Shown one piece after another: positions 36,216-45,218 of a stretch of 64,000 nt of DNA. This stretch comes from Pararhizobium sp. Lineage in GTDB: Bacteria > Pseudomonadota > Alphaproteobacteria > Rhizobiales > Rhizobiaceae. The translations under genes were made by a program, and so were the position numbers. Position 1 is the first letter of the stretch. Every line of letters begins with the position of its first letter. The stretch spans positions 3,986,501 through 4,050,500 of the forward strand of contig CP051237.1 in assembly GCA_017794825.1 (NCBI GenBank). The letters are read 5' to 3'. A model generated the notes under the pieces. That model was not told the DNA's origin and made no database searches. It saw only the letters and a list, made by a program, of their open reading frames with translations.

Positions 36216-37235
36216 ATGCTCGACAGTCGGAAACTCAGCCTGGACAGGACTGTGGACGTGCTCAAGGCCGCTGGCGAGCCGACGCGCATGCGCCTGCTTG
36301 CGCTGATGCTGGAAGGCGATCTGACCGTCACCGACATGACGGAGATCCTCGGCCAGTCGCAGCCGCGCATTTCCAGACATCTCAAGCTTTTGGGCGAAGC
36401 GGGACTGGTGGAGCGTTATCAGGAAGGCGCCTGGGCGTATTTTCGCCTCGCCTTGGACGGGCTCGCCGGCGAACTGGCGCGTCAGGTCATTCAAAGCGTA
36501 TCGCCCGCCGATGCGCTTCTGCAAAGGGACGGAGAGCGGCTGGAGGCGGTGAAAGCCGCCCGCGCGGCGCGCGCCCAGGAATATTTCAGCCGTAACGCGG
36601 CGAGCTGGGACGAATTGCGCTCGCTGCATGTGTCCGACGAGCAGGTCGAGGCGGCGCTGGTCGATCTGGTCGGCTCTACGCCCTTCGATTCCATGCTGGA
36701 TCTGGGAACCGGCACCGGGCGCATTCTGCAGCTTTTTTCCGACCTCTACCGGCGCGGCATCGGCGTGGACGCGAGCCGGGACATGCTTGCCGTCGCGCGC
36801 GCCCATATCGACAGGGAAGGCGTGTCGCACGCCTCCGTTCGGCACGCGGATATTCTCAACCTGCCGCTTGATCGCGAATCCTTCGATCTCGTCACCATCC
36901 ACCAGGTGCTGCATTTTCTTCAGAATCCGGAGGACGCGATTGCCGAGGCCGCGCGCATGCTTGCGCCCGGCGGACGCATGATCGTCGTCGATTTCGCACC
37001 GCATGAACTCGACAACCTGCAGAAGGAACACGCCCATGTCCGTCTGGGCTTCGCGCCGGACGTGATGTCGGGCTGGCTGAAGGATGCAGGGCTGACGGTC
37101 GAAAAGACAGTCAGCCTGACGCCCGGCAAGAACAGCGGCGAAAAACTGACGGTCACAATCTGGCTCGCCCGCGATCCGCGTTTGCTGATCGCCGATGAAG
37201 CCGTATCCTCACCCCAAGCGAAAGGAACAGCCTGA
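36216..37235 (+). CDS. ArsR-family regulator fused to a SAM-dependent methyltransferase domain
   Basis: A 339-residue two-domain protein. An ArsR winged helix (residues about 10-85; MRLLALMLEGDLTVTDMTEIL, SQPRISRHLKLLGEAGLVE) is joined to a class I methyltransferase fold (about 120-330; LDLGTGTGRILQLF, DILNLPLDRESFDLV). Such proteins probably sense SAM or SAH through the methyltransferase fold to control methionine genes. The ATG at 36216 is chosen because the winged helix starts soon after and CGGGGA precedes it. A TTG at 36141 is in frame. metF starts two bases after its stop. Confidence 0.85.
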   Translation: MLDSRKLSLDRTVDVLKAAGEPTRMRLLALMLEGDLTVTDMTEILGQSQPRISRHLKLLGEAGLVERYQEGAWAYFRLALDGLAGELARQVIQSVSPADALLQRDGERLEAVKAARAARAQEYFSRNAASWDELRSLHVSDEQVEAALVDLVGSTPFDSMLDLGTGTGRILQLFSDLYRRGIGVDASRDMLAVARAHIDREGVSHASVRHADILNLPLDRESFDLVTIHQVLHFLQNPEDAIAEAARMLAPGGRMIVVDFAPHELDNLQKEHAHVRLGFAPDVMSGWLKDAGLTVEKTVSLTPGKNSGEKLTVTIWLARDPRLLIADEAVSSPQAKGTA

Positions 37236-37237
37236 TC

Positions 37238-38161
37238 ATGTCCACATTGCACAGATCGGCCCCGGCTCTGCTCGGCAAAGCCATGAACGTCTCGTTCGAA
37301 TTCTTCCCGCCGCGCAGCGGGGACATGGAAAGCCAGCTTTGGGAAAGCGTGATGCGGCTTGCGCCGTTCAACCCGGATTTCGTGTCGGTGACCTATGGCG
37401 CGGGCGGCTCGACGCGCCAGCCAACGCTTGCGACGGTGCGCAGGATGCTTTCAGAAACGAAGCTGAAGCCGGCGGCGCATCTGACCTGCGTGAACTCCAC
37501 GCGGGATCAGGTCGACGCAGTTGCGCGCGAGTTCTGGAACGCGGGCGTTCGCCATTTCGTGGCGCTGCGTGGCGATTCACCCGACGGCGTCGGCAAGCGC
37601 TATCGTCCCCATGCCGACGGCTACGGAAACGCGGCCGAACTGGTGGCCGGGCTGAAAGCCTTCGCCGATTTCGAGATTTCCGTGTCGGCCTATCCGGAAA
37701 AGCATCCCGAGAGCCCGGACTTCATGACCGATATCGACATGCTGAAACGCAAGGTCGACAACGGCGCGACGCGCGCGATCACCCAGTTCTTCTTCGACAA
37801 TGACAGCTACGAGCGGTATGTCGAACGGGTGCGCCGGGCCGGAATCTACATCCCGATCGTGCCGGGCATTCTGCCGATCCACAATTTCGGTCAGGTGGCG
37901 AAATTCGCAGGCAGCTGCGGCGCCTCGATACCGGACTGGCTAGCGCGGCGCTTCGAGGGGCTGGACGACGATCCGCAGACCCGGGCGCTGGTTTCGGCCA
38001 CGGTCGCGGCGGATCAGGTGATGGACCTCGTCGAACGCGGCGTGCAGGATTTTCATTTCTACACGATGAACCGGGCCCAGCTCGTCTATGCGATCTGCCA
38101 TCTTCTGGGACTGCGCGCTCCGGTGACCGGAACCCCGGTGACCGGCAACGCCGCCGCGTAG
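37238..38161 (+). CDS. metF: 5,10-methylenetetrahydrofolate reductase
   Basis: A 307-residue flavoprotein that makes 5-methyltetrahydrofolate for methionine synthesis. It starts with the typical NVSFEFFPPRSGDME segment, followed by DFVSVTYGAGGSTR, HLTCVNSTRDQV and ITQFFFDNDSY, and ends with the VHFYTMNR-like block (DFHFYTMNRAQLVY). It is two bases from the ArsR-methyltransferase gene, so it is the regulator's direct target by context. A strong terminator follows. Confidence 0.95.
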   Translation: MSTLHRSAPALLGKAMNVSFEFFPPRSGDMESQLWESVMRLAPFNPDFVSVTYGAGGSTRQPTLATVRRMLSETKLKPAAHLTCVNSTRDQVDAVAREFWNAGVRHFVALRGDSPDGVGKRYRPHADGYGNAAELVAGLKAFADFEISVSAYPEKHPESPDFMTDIDMLKRKVDNGATRAITQFFFDNDSYERYVERVRRAGIYIPIVPGILPIHNFGQVAKFAGSCGASIPDWLARRFEGLDDDPQTRALVSATVAADQVMDLVERGVQDFHFYTMNRAQLVYAICHLLGLRAPVTGTPVTGNAAA

Positions 38162-38189
38162 CCGAATCTCAAAAAGTCCTGAAACGAGG

Positions 38190-38218
38190 ACGGGGGTGGC
38201 TTTCGCCACCCCCGTTTT
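38190..38218 (+). terminator. Rho-independent terminator after metF
   Basis: An 11-base stem, ACGGGGGTGGC with GCCACCCCCGT, closes on the loop TTTC and is followed by TTT. It lies 29 bases after the metF stop codon. It may also stop the convergent small gene read from the minus strand, since the stem is symmetric. Confidence 0.85.
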
Positions 38219-38273
38219 ACCTTCTGAAACTTTCTAGTCCTGATTTCGGACCCATGCCACCCATGTGTTCTTT

Positions 38274-38351
38274 TTAGAGAAACAGCATGACCAAGATGAA
38301 CAAAAACGCTGCACCGATCATCAGGACATTCACTGATCGCGTTAGTCCCAT
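38274..38351 (-). CDS. 25-residue membrane peptide
   Basis: A 26-codon minus-strand ORF, ATG to TAA. The protein starts MGLTRSVNVLMIG and continues as a single hydrophobic helix (AAFLFILVMLFL) with a short basic N-terminus. A near-perfect Shine-Dalgarno sequence (AAGGAGGT) ends four bases before the ATG, which is hard to explain by chance. It would be a single-pass inner-membrane microprotein. It lies alone between metF and a DMT transporter gene, facing the metF terminator. The overlapping plus-strand ORF at 38287 has no ribosome site. Confidence 0.6.
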   Translation of the reverse strand: MGLTRSVNVLMIGAAFLFILVMLFL

Positions 38352-38624
38352 AGCTGACCTCCTTGAGGTTTACACCCGAATGCTATGATGGAATGCGAGG
38401 TGTTGAAAAGAAAATTTGTTGCTGCAATGCGATATTAGCGGGAATAACCGCCTCCTTAAGTGGTGCTAACGCCATGAAATCAATTGCGTTCCCGTGGCGC
38501 CAGAAAAATGTGGATCATGGGGACAGATTCAGGGGTATTTCGCAGATGCGAATCGGTGTTGTGGCGGTATTGTGACAGGATTTGCACAGGCGTCGGAGAA
38601 TAATGATTCTGTAACGCACTGAAA

Positions 38625-39530
38625 TCATGCGTGAAATCTTCGAGTGCGAAACAATCTACCGTCAATCACCAGAAGTCCGGCCGCAATCAGGGCGAGACCC
38701 AGCGCGGCCTGGATCCCAAGCTTTTCATCGAGAAACAAAACGCCCAGCAGGATGGCGCTCGGCGGGACCAGGAGCGTGACGAGCGAGCCGTTGGTAGCGC
38801 CGGCGTCCGCGATGATCCGAAAATACAGGATATAGGCGACCGACGTTGAAAGCACCGCCAGCAGAACGACGGCGCCGACGACCTCGATCGGCGGGAAGGC
38901 AAGCATCCACGGCTGGTCGATGATGCAGATAAGCGGAACCATGATGACGGATGAGGCGCTGAGCTGTCCCGTGGCGACGACGGTGGGCGCGACGCCGCGA
39001 AACGATTTGGCGAACGTCGCCGCAAATCCGTAGCTGCTGGCGGCGCCGACAATGGCGAGTTGCGCCCAGATTTGCGCGTCCAGACCGGCGAGCGCCGACG
39101 GGCCTGTCAGAACCAGCATGCCGACGAGCCCCAGAACGCATCCCAAGGTCTTCAGCGCCGTCATCTTCTCGTCTTCAGTGAGGATATTTGCGATGACGAG
39201 GGTCCAGAGCGGCGTGGTTGCGTTCAGAATTGCAGCCAGGCCCGCGCCGATCTGGGTCTGGCCCATGAAGATCAGCGAAAACGGGATCACGTTGTTGATC
39301 GCTCCGAGAACAAGAAACGCGCGCCAGCGCGCGGCGAGGGTCCGGTAGAGCCCGTTGCGCCCGCGCAGGTACAGATGAAGCGCGATCGCCGCCAGAAACA
39401 CGCGCAGGAATACGAGGGTCAGGGGCGGTATCCAGACAACGGCGATCCGCGCAAAAAAGAACGACGCGCCCCAGATCAGCCCGAGGGCGACAAGCATCAG
39501 CCAGGTGGATAGCGTCAATCGGTTTTGCAT
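38625..39530 (-). CDS. EamA/DMT-superfamily transporter
   Basis: A 301-residue inner-membrane protein with about ten hydrophobic segments made of two EamA repeats. It starts with WLMLVALGLIWGASFFFARIAV, the typical first repeat, and the second begins near IWAQLAIVGAASSYGFAATFAK. Family members export amino acids or other metabolites; the substrate is unknown. It is divergent from the CPA2 antiporter gene. Confidence 0.85.
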   Translation of the reverse strand: MQNRLTLSTWLMLVALGLIWGASFFFARIAVVWIPPLTLVFLRVFLAAIALHLYLRGRNGLYRTLAARWRAFLVLGAINNVIPFSLIFMGQTQIGAGLAAILNATTPLWTLVIANILTEDEKMTALKTLGCVLGLVGMLVLTGPSALAGLDAQIWAQLAIVGAASSYGFAATFAKSFRGVAPTVVATGQLSASSVIMVPLICIIDQPWMLAFPPIEVVGAVVLLAVLSTSVAYILYFRIIADAGATNGSLVTLLVPPSAILLGVLFLDEKLGIQAALGLALIAAGLLVIDGRLFRTRRFHA

Positions 39531-39689
39531 GGGCTTCTCTCACTTCATGGCGCCAGACGATAAACTAACCCGTATACGAAACAATCCGGTTCTTGCGCTT
39601 CAAATCGGGCGTCACTGTTTTCGACGCTGCAATTAAATCAACGAAATCATGATCCTAAGATACGAGATCACTTGTCGCGCGCAAAACGG

Positions 39690-39706
39690 CGTGCAAGACT
39701 TGCACG
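39690..39706. promoter_or_regulatory. Perfect 17-base palindrome upstream of the antiporter gene
   Basis: CGTGCAAGACTTGCACG has eight-base arms around a single A. It lies 33 bases before the antiporter start codon, just upstream of the AAAGGAG ribosome site. It is either a repressor operator or a leader hairpin. A perfect match of this length is unlikely by chance in so short a gap. Confidence 0.5.
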
Positions 39707-39739
39707 TGTGCAGCCGCGAAAGGAGCCGGAACCGCCAAG

Positions 39740-41167
39740 ATGGATCATACAGCCGCCGTCGAACATGCAGCACAGGGCGCCGCACTGAGCAATATCGCCT
39801 TTGTCGCGGCGATCGCCGGCCTTCTGGGGCTGGGCCTGATCATACTCCGCCAGCCGCCGCTCGTCGGCTTCATACTTGCCGGCATGGCGCTGGGACCGAC
39901 GGGTTTCGGGGTTATTCCAAGCTCCACCTACGTCAATGTTCTGGCGGAAATGGGCGTTCTGGTGCTGTTGTTCTTCATCGGCATCGAGTTGTCGCTGAAG
40001 GCGTTCGTGCTCACGCTCAAACAGGCGGTTCTGGTGTGCGGCGGGCAGATCGCGGCGGCGGTCTCGGTCGGACTGCTGATCGGTTACGCGATCGGGTCGT
40101 CGATTGCAGAAGGCATTATTCTCGGCTTCATCATCGCGCTTTCCAGCACCGTTGTGGCGATGAAGATGCTGGACGAGATGGGCGTGCTGCGCGGCGAGGA
40201 AGGCCGGGTGGCGATCGCCGTGCTCATCGCCCAGGACCTCGCCGTCGTGCCGATGCTGGTCTTTGCGTCGAGTTTCGGAGGCGAAACCGTCAACTACACG
40301 GTCGTGACGCTGAAGATCGTGGTCTCGGTGGGGCTTCTCGGCGGTCTTCTGTGGTGGCTTGGATCGCGAGGCAAACTGCGCGTGCCCTATACGGAGAAAA
40401 TCGAGCGCAATGTGGAAATCGTCGCGGTCGGGGCGCTGGCCATTTGCTTTACCGCCGCTTCGCTATCGGGCCTTGCGGGATTATCGCCTGTGTATGGCGC
40501 CTTCCTGGCGGGCATCCTGATCGGCAATTCGACCCTCAGAAGCCGCGTCATACCGGTCATCGAACCGATACAGAGCGTGCTTCTCGTCATATTCTTCCTG
40601 TCGATCGGATTGTTGATCGATCTGTGGTTCATCTGGGACAATCTCCTGATCGTGCTGCTGGCGTGCCTCATCGTGATCGCCGCGAAGTCGGTTCTGAATA
40701 TCGCCCTCCTGCGCATGACGGGGTCTGACCCGCGCACGGCGCTGGTCGCCGGCCTGTCCATGGCGCAGATCGGCGAATTCTCCTTCGTGCTGGCGGCGGC
40801 CGGGATGAGCGCGCATATCCTGCACGACGACACCTATCGGCTGGCGATCGCCGTGACCGCCATATCGCTGCTGGTTTCGCCTGTCTGGGCGGGGCTCATG
40901 CATCGCATAGAGAACGTCGCGGCGTCGCACATCACGTCCTATCGCGTTGCGCTTCGCGAGGCCTATGCGCGCGAGATCGAGGAGATGCAGCGGGGCCGCA
41001 TGGTGGTCGATGTGGCGATATTCCATACGCGGCTGCGTTACCGCGCTGTGCGGCTTGCCGCTTATCACCGCCGCGCGGCGCGTATGGAGCAGGCCGCGGC
41101 GAAGGACGCCGAACCCGGAAAGAACGCCGCCGCGGAACCGGACAAGACCGATGAAAAGGTCGACTGA
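39740..41167 (+). CDS. Cation:proton antiporter, CPA2 family
   Basis: A 475-residue inner-membrane protein with about 12 to 13 hydrophobic segments and the CPA2 hallmarks VGFILAGMALGPTGFG, FFIGIELSLKAF, SSTVVAMKMLDEMG and AVLIAQDLAVVPML, whose Asp is the ion-binding residue. The C-terminal tail is short and charged and lacks the TrkA-N nucleotide domain of KefB/KefC. It probably exchanges K+ or Na+ for protons. AAAGGAGCC precedes the ATG. It ends four bases before the convergent transglycosylase gene. Confidence 0.87.
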   Translation: MDHTAAVEHAAQGAALSNIAFVAAIAGLLGLGLIILRQPPLVGFILAGMALGPTGFGVIPSSTYVNVLAEMGVLVLLFFIGIELSLKAFVLTLKQAVLVCGGQIAAAVSVGLLIGYAIGSSIAEGIILGFIIALSSTVVAMKMLDEMGVLRGEEGRVAIAVLIAQDLAVVPMLVFASSFGGETVNYTVVTLKIVVSVGLLGGLLWWLGSRGKLRVPYTEKIERNVEIVAVGALAICFTAASLSGLAGLSPVYGAFLAGILIGNSTLRSRVIPVIEPIQSVLLVIFFLSIGLLIDLWFIWDNLLIVLLACLIVIAAKSVLNIALLRMTGSDPRTALVAGLSMAQIGEFSFVLAAAGMSAHILHDDTYRLAIAVTAISLLVSPVWAGLMHRIENVAASHITSYRVALREAYAREIEEMQRGRMVVDVAIFHTRLRYRAVRLAAYHRRAARMEQAAAKDAEPGKNAAAEPDKTDEKVD

Positions 41168-41171
41168 CCTT

Positions 41172-42368
41172 TTATTGCAGCCGTGACAGCAGCTCCGGAG
41201 TCGGCCAGGCGTCCGCCGGCATGCCAAGCCGAAGCTGTTCCTGCTGGACGGCGTTGCGCGTTCCGCTGCCGAGAATGCCGTCGATCTTGCCGACATCGTA
41301 GCCGCGCCTCTGGAGAATGGTCTGCAGTTGCTTCATCTGGGCGTCGCTCAGACCGACGTCCGGATTGCCAGCGTCATAGCGCTCGGAGCCGCCGAGACGG
41401 GTCGCGAGATACGCTGCCGTCGTGGTGTAGATGAGGGACTGGTTCCATTCGAGATAGATCGAGAAATTCGGATAGACCAGAAACGCCGGTCCCTTGCGGC
41501 CCTGCGGCATAAGCAGGGAGGCCGGCAGCGAGCCGGACGGAAAATCGCCGTTGCGCGCCTTTAACCCCATGGCCTGCCACTGGCTGACGGGCAGGGTCTG
41601 GTCGATTCCGGCTTTTGACCAGTCAAGATTGGACGGAACCGTGACTTCCTGCATCCAGGGTTCGTTCGGCCGCCATCCCAAATGATGGATGAAGGCCGCC
41701 GCAGTCAGGATGGCGTCCGGCGCGCTTTTCTTGAGGTTGACGTGCCCGTCGCCGTCGCCGTCGCGGCCGTAGCGGATAATGTCTTCGGGAAGCAACTGCA
41801 CCTGGCCGATCTCGCCGGCCCAGGCGCCGGTCGTCGTGGCGGGGTCGAGATCTCCGTGCTGGACCATCTCGATCGCCGCGATCAGTTGCGGACGAAAGAG
41901 CTCCGGCCGGCGACAGTCATGGGCGAGCGTCACAAGCGCGTTCATCGTGTTGAAGTCGCCCTGGACGGCGCCGAAATCCGTCTCCAGCGCCCAGAAAGCG
42001 GTGATGACTTCCGGCGGTATGCCGTATTCGCGCTGCGCCTGCGCAAACACGTTGGCGTATTTGCCCATATTCGCCTTGCCGTGCTGCATGCGATACCCGC
42101 TGACGGAGCGCTGGGAGAATTCCAAGAATGTCTGCTTGAAGACGCCCTGCGCCCGGTCCCGGCTCAGCACTGTCTTGTCGATGCGCGCATTGGCGAGCGC
42201 CTGGTCGGCGACGCGGGGCGGCACGCCTTTTGCGACTGCTTCCTGCTTGACGCCCGCCAGAAAGGTTCCGAGATCGCCCCCGCAGGTCTGCGCCGTCGCC
42301 ATTCCTGCTGCGAACTGGCAGGCGAATATCAGGGAAGCGGCGGCGGCAAGTCGGTTCAGGCGAATCAT
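41172..42368 (-). CDS. Lytic murein transglycosylase (MltB-like) with peptidoglycan-binding domain
   Basis: A 398-residue exported enzyme. The signal peptide is about residues 1-26 (LAAAASLIFACQFAAGMATAQ). The SLT_2/MltB-type catalytic domain has its catalytic Glu in AFWALETDFGAVQGDFNT and the downstream AGEIGQVQLLPEDIIRYG. A C-terminal PG_binding_1 domain (about 335-395; MKQLQTILQRRGYDVGKIDG) follows. It cleaves the MurNAc-GlcNAc bond. The ATG at 42368 is preceded by GGAGG; an upstream in-frame start would bury the signal peptide. Confidence 0.92.
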   Translation of the reverse strand: MIRLNRLAAAASLIFACQFAAGMATAQTCGGDLGTFLAGVKQEAVAKGVPPRVADQALANARIDKTVLSRDRAQGVFKQTFLEFSQRSVSGYRMQHGKANMGKYANVFAQAQREYGIPPEVITAFWALETDFGAVQGDFNTMNALVTLAHDCRRPELFRPQLIAAIEMVQHGDLDPATTTGAWAGEIGQVQLLPEDIIRYGRDGDGDGHVNLKKSAPDAILTAAAFIHHLGWRPNEPWMQEVTVPSNLDWSKAGIDQTLPVSQWQAMGLKARNGDFPSGSLPASLLMPQGRKGPAFLVYPNFSIYLEWNQSLIYTTTAAYLATRLGGSERYDAGNPDVGLSDAQMKQLQTILQRRGYDVGKIDGILGSGTRNAVQQEQLRLGMPADAWPTPELLSRLQ

Positions 42369-42419
42369 GAATTCCTCCGGAATGGTAGCGGTCTGTTTAT
42401 CGTCTGATTGTGGCCGCAC

Positions 42420-43202
42420 TCAGAGCGCGGAGGCGGAAACCCACTTGAGCCAGTCCTTGCGGTCGCCGGCAAAGACGTTGATGTCGGTGTCTCCAGCAAT
42501 GCCGGGCACGATGCCGGTTCCGGTGTATTGCCAGAAATGCCAGTCGCGCTGGGCATAGATGTTGTCGGGATGATCGGCGACGGAACGGACCCAGAAGGTG
42601 TAATTGGAGAAGTGACCCACCAGGTTTTCACGATGGAAATCCACCGTCGTGTAGATCATCGGCTTGCGGCCGTAATGCGCCTCGACGCGATCCATGAAGA
42701 TCTTCATGTCCCTGCGCACCGTGGCCGGGTCAGGGCGTTTCTTGCAGGTGGGCGAGGCGTGGTTCCACTCGATGTCGAGAACCGGCGGCAGGGCGCCGCG
42801 TTCCTTCGGCGTGTTGCGAATGAACCATGCCGCCTGCTTTTCGGGGGTCGTGCAGAAATAGTAGAAGTGGTATGCGCCGCGCGGAATGCCGGCCTGCCGT
42901 GACTGGCGCCAGTACTCGTTGAAACGGTCGTCCTTCAGGTCTCCGCCTTCGGTCGACTTGATATAGGCGAAGGCGATGCCGGATTTGCGAAGCTTCTGCC
43001 AGTCGATATCAGCCTGCCATTTGGACACGTCGATGCCGTGCACCTCGTGGCGTCCTGGATGGTTCTTGCCGAAATTCTGCGGATCCCTGTCGCCATAGCG
43101 CATCGGCGACGGCGCCTGGATGTCGTCGAAGCTGTATTCATAGGTCGTGCATGCCGCCAGCATAAACAGCAGGGGAGCGAGAATGAGCGCGCATCGACGC
43201 AT
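42420..43202 (-). CDS. Glycoside hydrolase family 25 lysozyme, lipoprotein
   Basis: A 260-residue cell-wall hydrolase. It has a lipoprotein signal (LLFMLAAC, Cys at about residue 18), then a GH25 fold beginning with GIDVSKWQADIDW. The catalytic Asp/Glu are in PPVLDIEWNH and the C-terminal strand YAQRDWHFWQYTGTG is present. It would hydrolyse muramidase bonds from the periplasm. It lies 51 bases upstream of the transglycosylase gene on the same strand, so the two murein hydrolases may be co-transcribed. Confidence 0.9.
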   Translation of the reverse strand: MRRCALILAPLLFMLAACTTYEYSFDDIQAPSPMRYGDRDPQNFGKNHPGRHEVHGIDVSKWQADIDWQKLRKSGIAFAYIKSTEGGDLKDDRFNEYWRQSRQAGIPRGAYHFYYFCTTPEKQAAWFIRNTPKERGALPPVLDIEWNHASPTCKKRPDPATVRRDMKIFMDRVEAHYGRKPMIYTTVDFHRENLVGHFSNYTFWVRSVADHPDNIYAQRDWHFWQYTGTGIVPGIAGDTDINVFAGDRKDWLKWVSASAL

Positions 43203-43278
43203 GGCGAACCGTCCAATTCGGTTGGCGATAACCGGCTCCGGCAGTATTAATGCAGATTCTCGTCAGTGAAAAGACTAT

Positions 43279-43923
43279 TCAAGCCTGCGAGATAATCATG
43301 TGCCAAGTATAACCGCGGTAGAGCCGTTCGCTTCTGGCCTTCAATCCGGCCTTTTCGGCCTTGCCTACTACTACATCGAAAAGGGTTGCTCGCGGGTTAA
43401 CGTGGAAGCGCGCAAGCCATGCATGGAGCGCGGACCTGAAGAGGGACGGCAGCCGTTCCTGCTGACCGAAATCCACAATATGCAGGGATCCCTGCGGCGC
43501 CAGCGCCGCGATCGCGGCGTCGATCGTGTTTTCCCAGGCGGGTATCATCGACAGCGCATAGGAAATGAAGACCCGATCGAAGGCGGGCTTGCCGAACAGC
43601 GCTTCCGGGTCGAAGCTGGAGGCGTCGCCCTGAACCAGCTTCATCTTCAGGCCAGTGCGCCGCGCCGTGCTGCGCGCAGTCGCCAGCATCTCGGACGAGA
43701 TGTCCAGCCCGTGCAGGTGGGCGTTCGGCCAGCGTTTCGCGACCGCTGCGAGATTGCGACCGGTTCCGCAGCCGAGCTCCAGAACGTCCGCGCCCTGGGG
43801 CATCTCCATCGCTTCGATCATCCGGTCGCGACCGAGCAGGTAATATTTTCGTGACAGGTCGTAGATATGCCGCTGATGACGATAGGTCCCGTCCATCAGC
43901 TCCGCATGGGCGGCCAAATTCAT
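43279..43923 (-). CDS. btaB: Diacylglyceryl-homoserine N-methyltransferase BtaB
   Basis: A 214-residue class I SAM methyltransferase. It has motif I VLELGCGTGRNLAAVAKRWP and a downstream SYALSMIPAWENTI typical of BtaB. It adds three methyl groups to diacylglyceryl homoserine to complete the betaine lipid DGTS. The start overlaps the btaA stop codon (ATGA), giving translational coupling. Longer in-frame sequence upstream belongs to the btaA region read in another frame. Confidence 0.9.
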   Translation of the reverse strand: MNLAAHAELMDGTYRHQRHIYDLSRKYYLLGRDRMIEAMEMPQGADVLELGCGTGRNLAAVAKRWPNAHLHGLDISSEMLATARSTARRTGLKMKLVQGDASSFDPEALFGKPAFDRVFISYALSMIPAWENTIDAAIAALAPQGSLHIVDFGQQERLPSLFRSALHAWLARFHVNPRATLFDVVVGKAEKAGLKARSERLYRGYTWHMIISQA

Positions 43924-45170
43924 GACGCGCGCTTTTCGTAAAGATGGAAGCCGCCATAGATCGCAGACCGGTCGCGACGGCAATGGATTTCGGATTCCGC
44001 CTCGTGGTAGCGCCACTGGTCGAGGATGGCCGGATCGACGCGACCCGGCAAGATGGTCGGCGCGCCTGCGGTGCGGAAGATGACACGCGCGCCGGCGTCG
44101 GCCGTGCGTGTGATTTCCGACCAGAGTTCGTTGAGTTGCGCGTCGCTCATCCAGTCCTGTGCGTCCAGGAGCACGTAGCGGTCGAGGGACGCGGCGGGCT
44201 TGTGCCGGAGAAAATCCGTGAAGCCGATATGGTTGACGGATACGTTGTCGGCCAGATCGCGGATCGTTTCGTAGTGGTTTTCCTGCAGATAGGCAGGCAG
44301 TTCGGCGGCGCCGTGCTCCGGATAGCGGCGCGCGAAGGCCTGCCATGCGAAGTAGTTTTCGTTCAGGGGGAAGTGACAGGCGAGTTTCTCGAGCCGCGTC
44401 TTCAGCACTTCGGCCATGGTGTCTTCGCCGGCGAGCAATTCGTCATACTGCGCGGGCGGAATGCCAAGGCCGAACAGCGACGCCTTGCGACCTGTCATCC
44501 ATTTGACGAGCGGCTTTTCGAACAGCGGCGCAAGCCGGTCGTCGAAGAACCGGCGCTGTTCGCGCAGGCTGCCGGACCGCATGATCTCGGCAGGGTCGAC
44601 GCCGTGCATGCGGGCGATCAGATGTCCGGTTGCAATGAACCAGCCGAGGAGACCACCCTTGTAGAAGTTGCCGTTGAAGGCCTCGATGCGCCGACGGCCC
44701 TTGATGGTTCGCCGTTCCCAATAGGCCCGCGACACCGGATCGAGATGCGGCGCGATGTGCCGGTCGTAAATCTTCGAGTTGCCGCGCTGGTTGTCCATTG
44801 CAAAGAAGCGCAGGACCTCGCTATGGCCCGGCAGGCGCCGCATGGCGGTGAGCTTCATGCGGTTCAGCGCAATATGCGCCTTGTTGAGATCGACGACGTC
44901 AATGCTTTCCGGCCGCGCCGTGAGATAGGCGAGCACGTTGCAGCCGCCGGAGGCGATGGTGACGATCCGGTGGCCTTCACAAAGCGCCATGGCTTCCATG
45001 TCCACTTTCGGGTCTTCCCAGATCTGCGGATAAACGAGCCCGGTAAACAGAAGCGCGAAGAGCCGTTCGGACAGACCTTCCTTCGTGTACGCCCTGTTCT
45101 GGTACAGCGCCTTGCCGAGGTGGCGCTTGCCGCTGAGAACAAATCCCGATTCCGTGGCGATATCCGACAT
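43920..45170 (-). CDS. btaA: SAM:diacylglycerol 3-amino-3-carboxypropyltransferase BtaA
   Basis: A 416-residue DUF3419-family protein catalysing the first step of DGTS betaine-lipid synthesis, transferring the aminocarboxypropyl group of SAM to diacylglycerol. Recognisable blocks are LVYPQIWEDPKVDMEAM, TIASGGCNVLAYL, VDLNKAHIALNRMKL and LLDAQDWMSDAQLNELW. It is first in a two-gene operon with btaB, and a four-repeat Pho box lies 49 bases upstream. The lipid replaces phospholipid under phosphate starvation in rhizobia. Confidence 0.93.
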   Translation of the reverse strand: MSDIATESGFVLSGKRHLGKALYQNRAYTKEGLSERLFALLFTGLVYPQIWEDPKVDMEAMALCEGHRIVTIASGGCNVLAYLTARPESIDVVDLNKAHIALNRMKLTAMRRLPGHSEVLRFFAMDNQRGNSKIYDRHIAPHLDPVSRAYWERRTIKGRRRIEAFNGNFYKGGLLGWFIATGHLIARMHGVDPAEIMRSGSLREQRRFFDDRLAPLFEKPLVKWMTGRKASLFGLGIPPAQYDELLAGEDTMAEVLKTRLEKLACHFPLNENYFAWQAFARRYPEHGAAELPAYLQENHYETIRDLADNVSVNHIGFTDFLRHKPAASLDRYVLLDAQDWMSDAQLNELWSEITRTADAGARVIFRTAGAPTILPGRVDPAILDQWRYHEAESEIHCRRDRSAIYGGFHLYEKRAS

Positions 45171-45218
45171 TCCGCAATTCCCCGCATTCCGTCATTTCCG
45201 AGCGGGTACCTCCCGGCG

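Noticed and set aside
38363..38575. A 70-codon plus-strand ORF after the small membrane peptide
   Set aside because: It has no ribosome site, random-looking composition and no similarity. It overlaps the leader of the minus-strand peptide.
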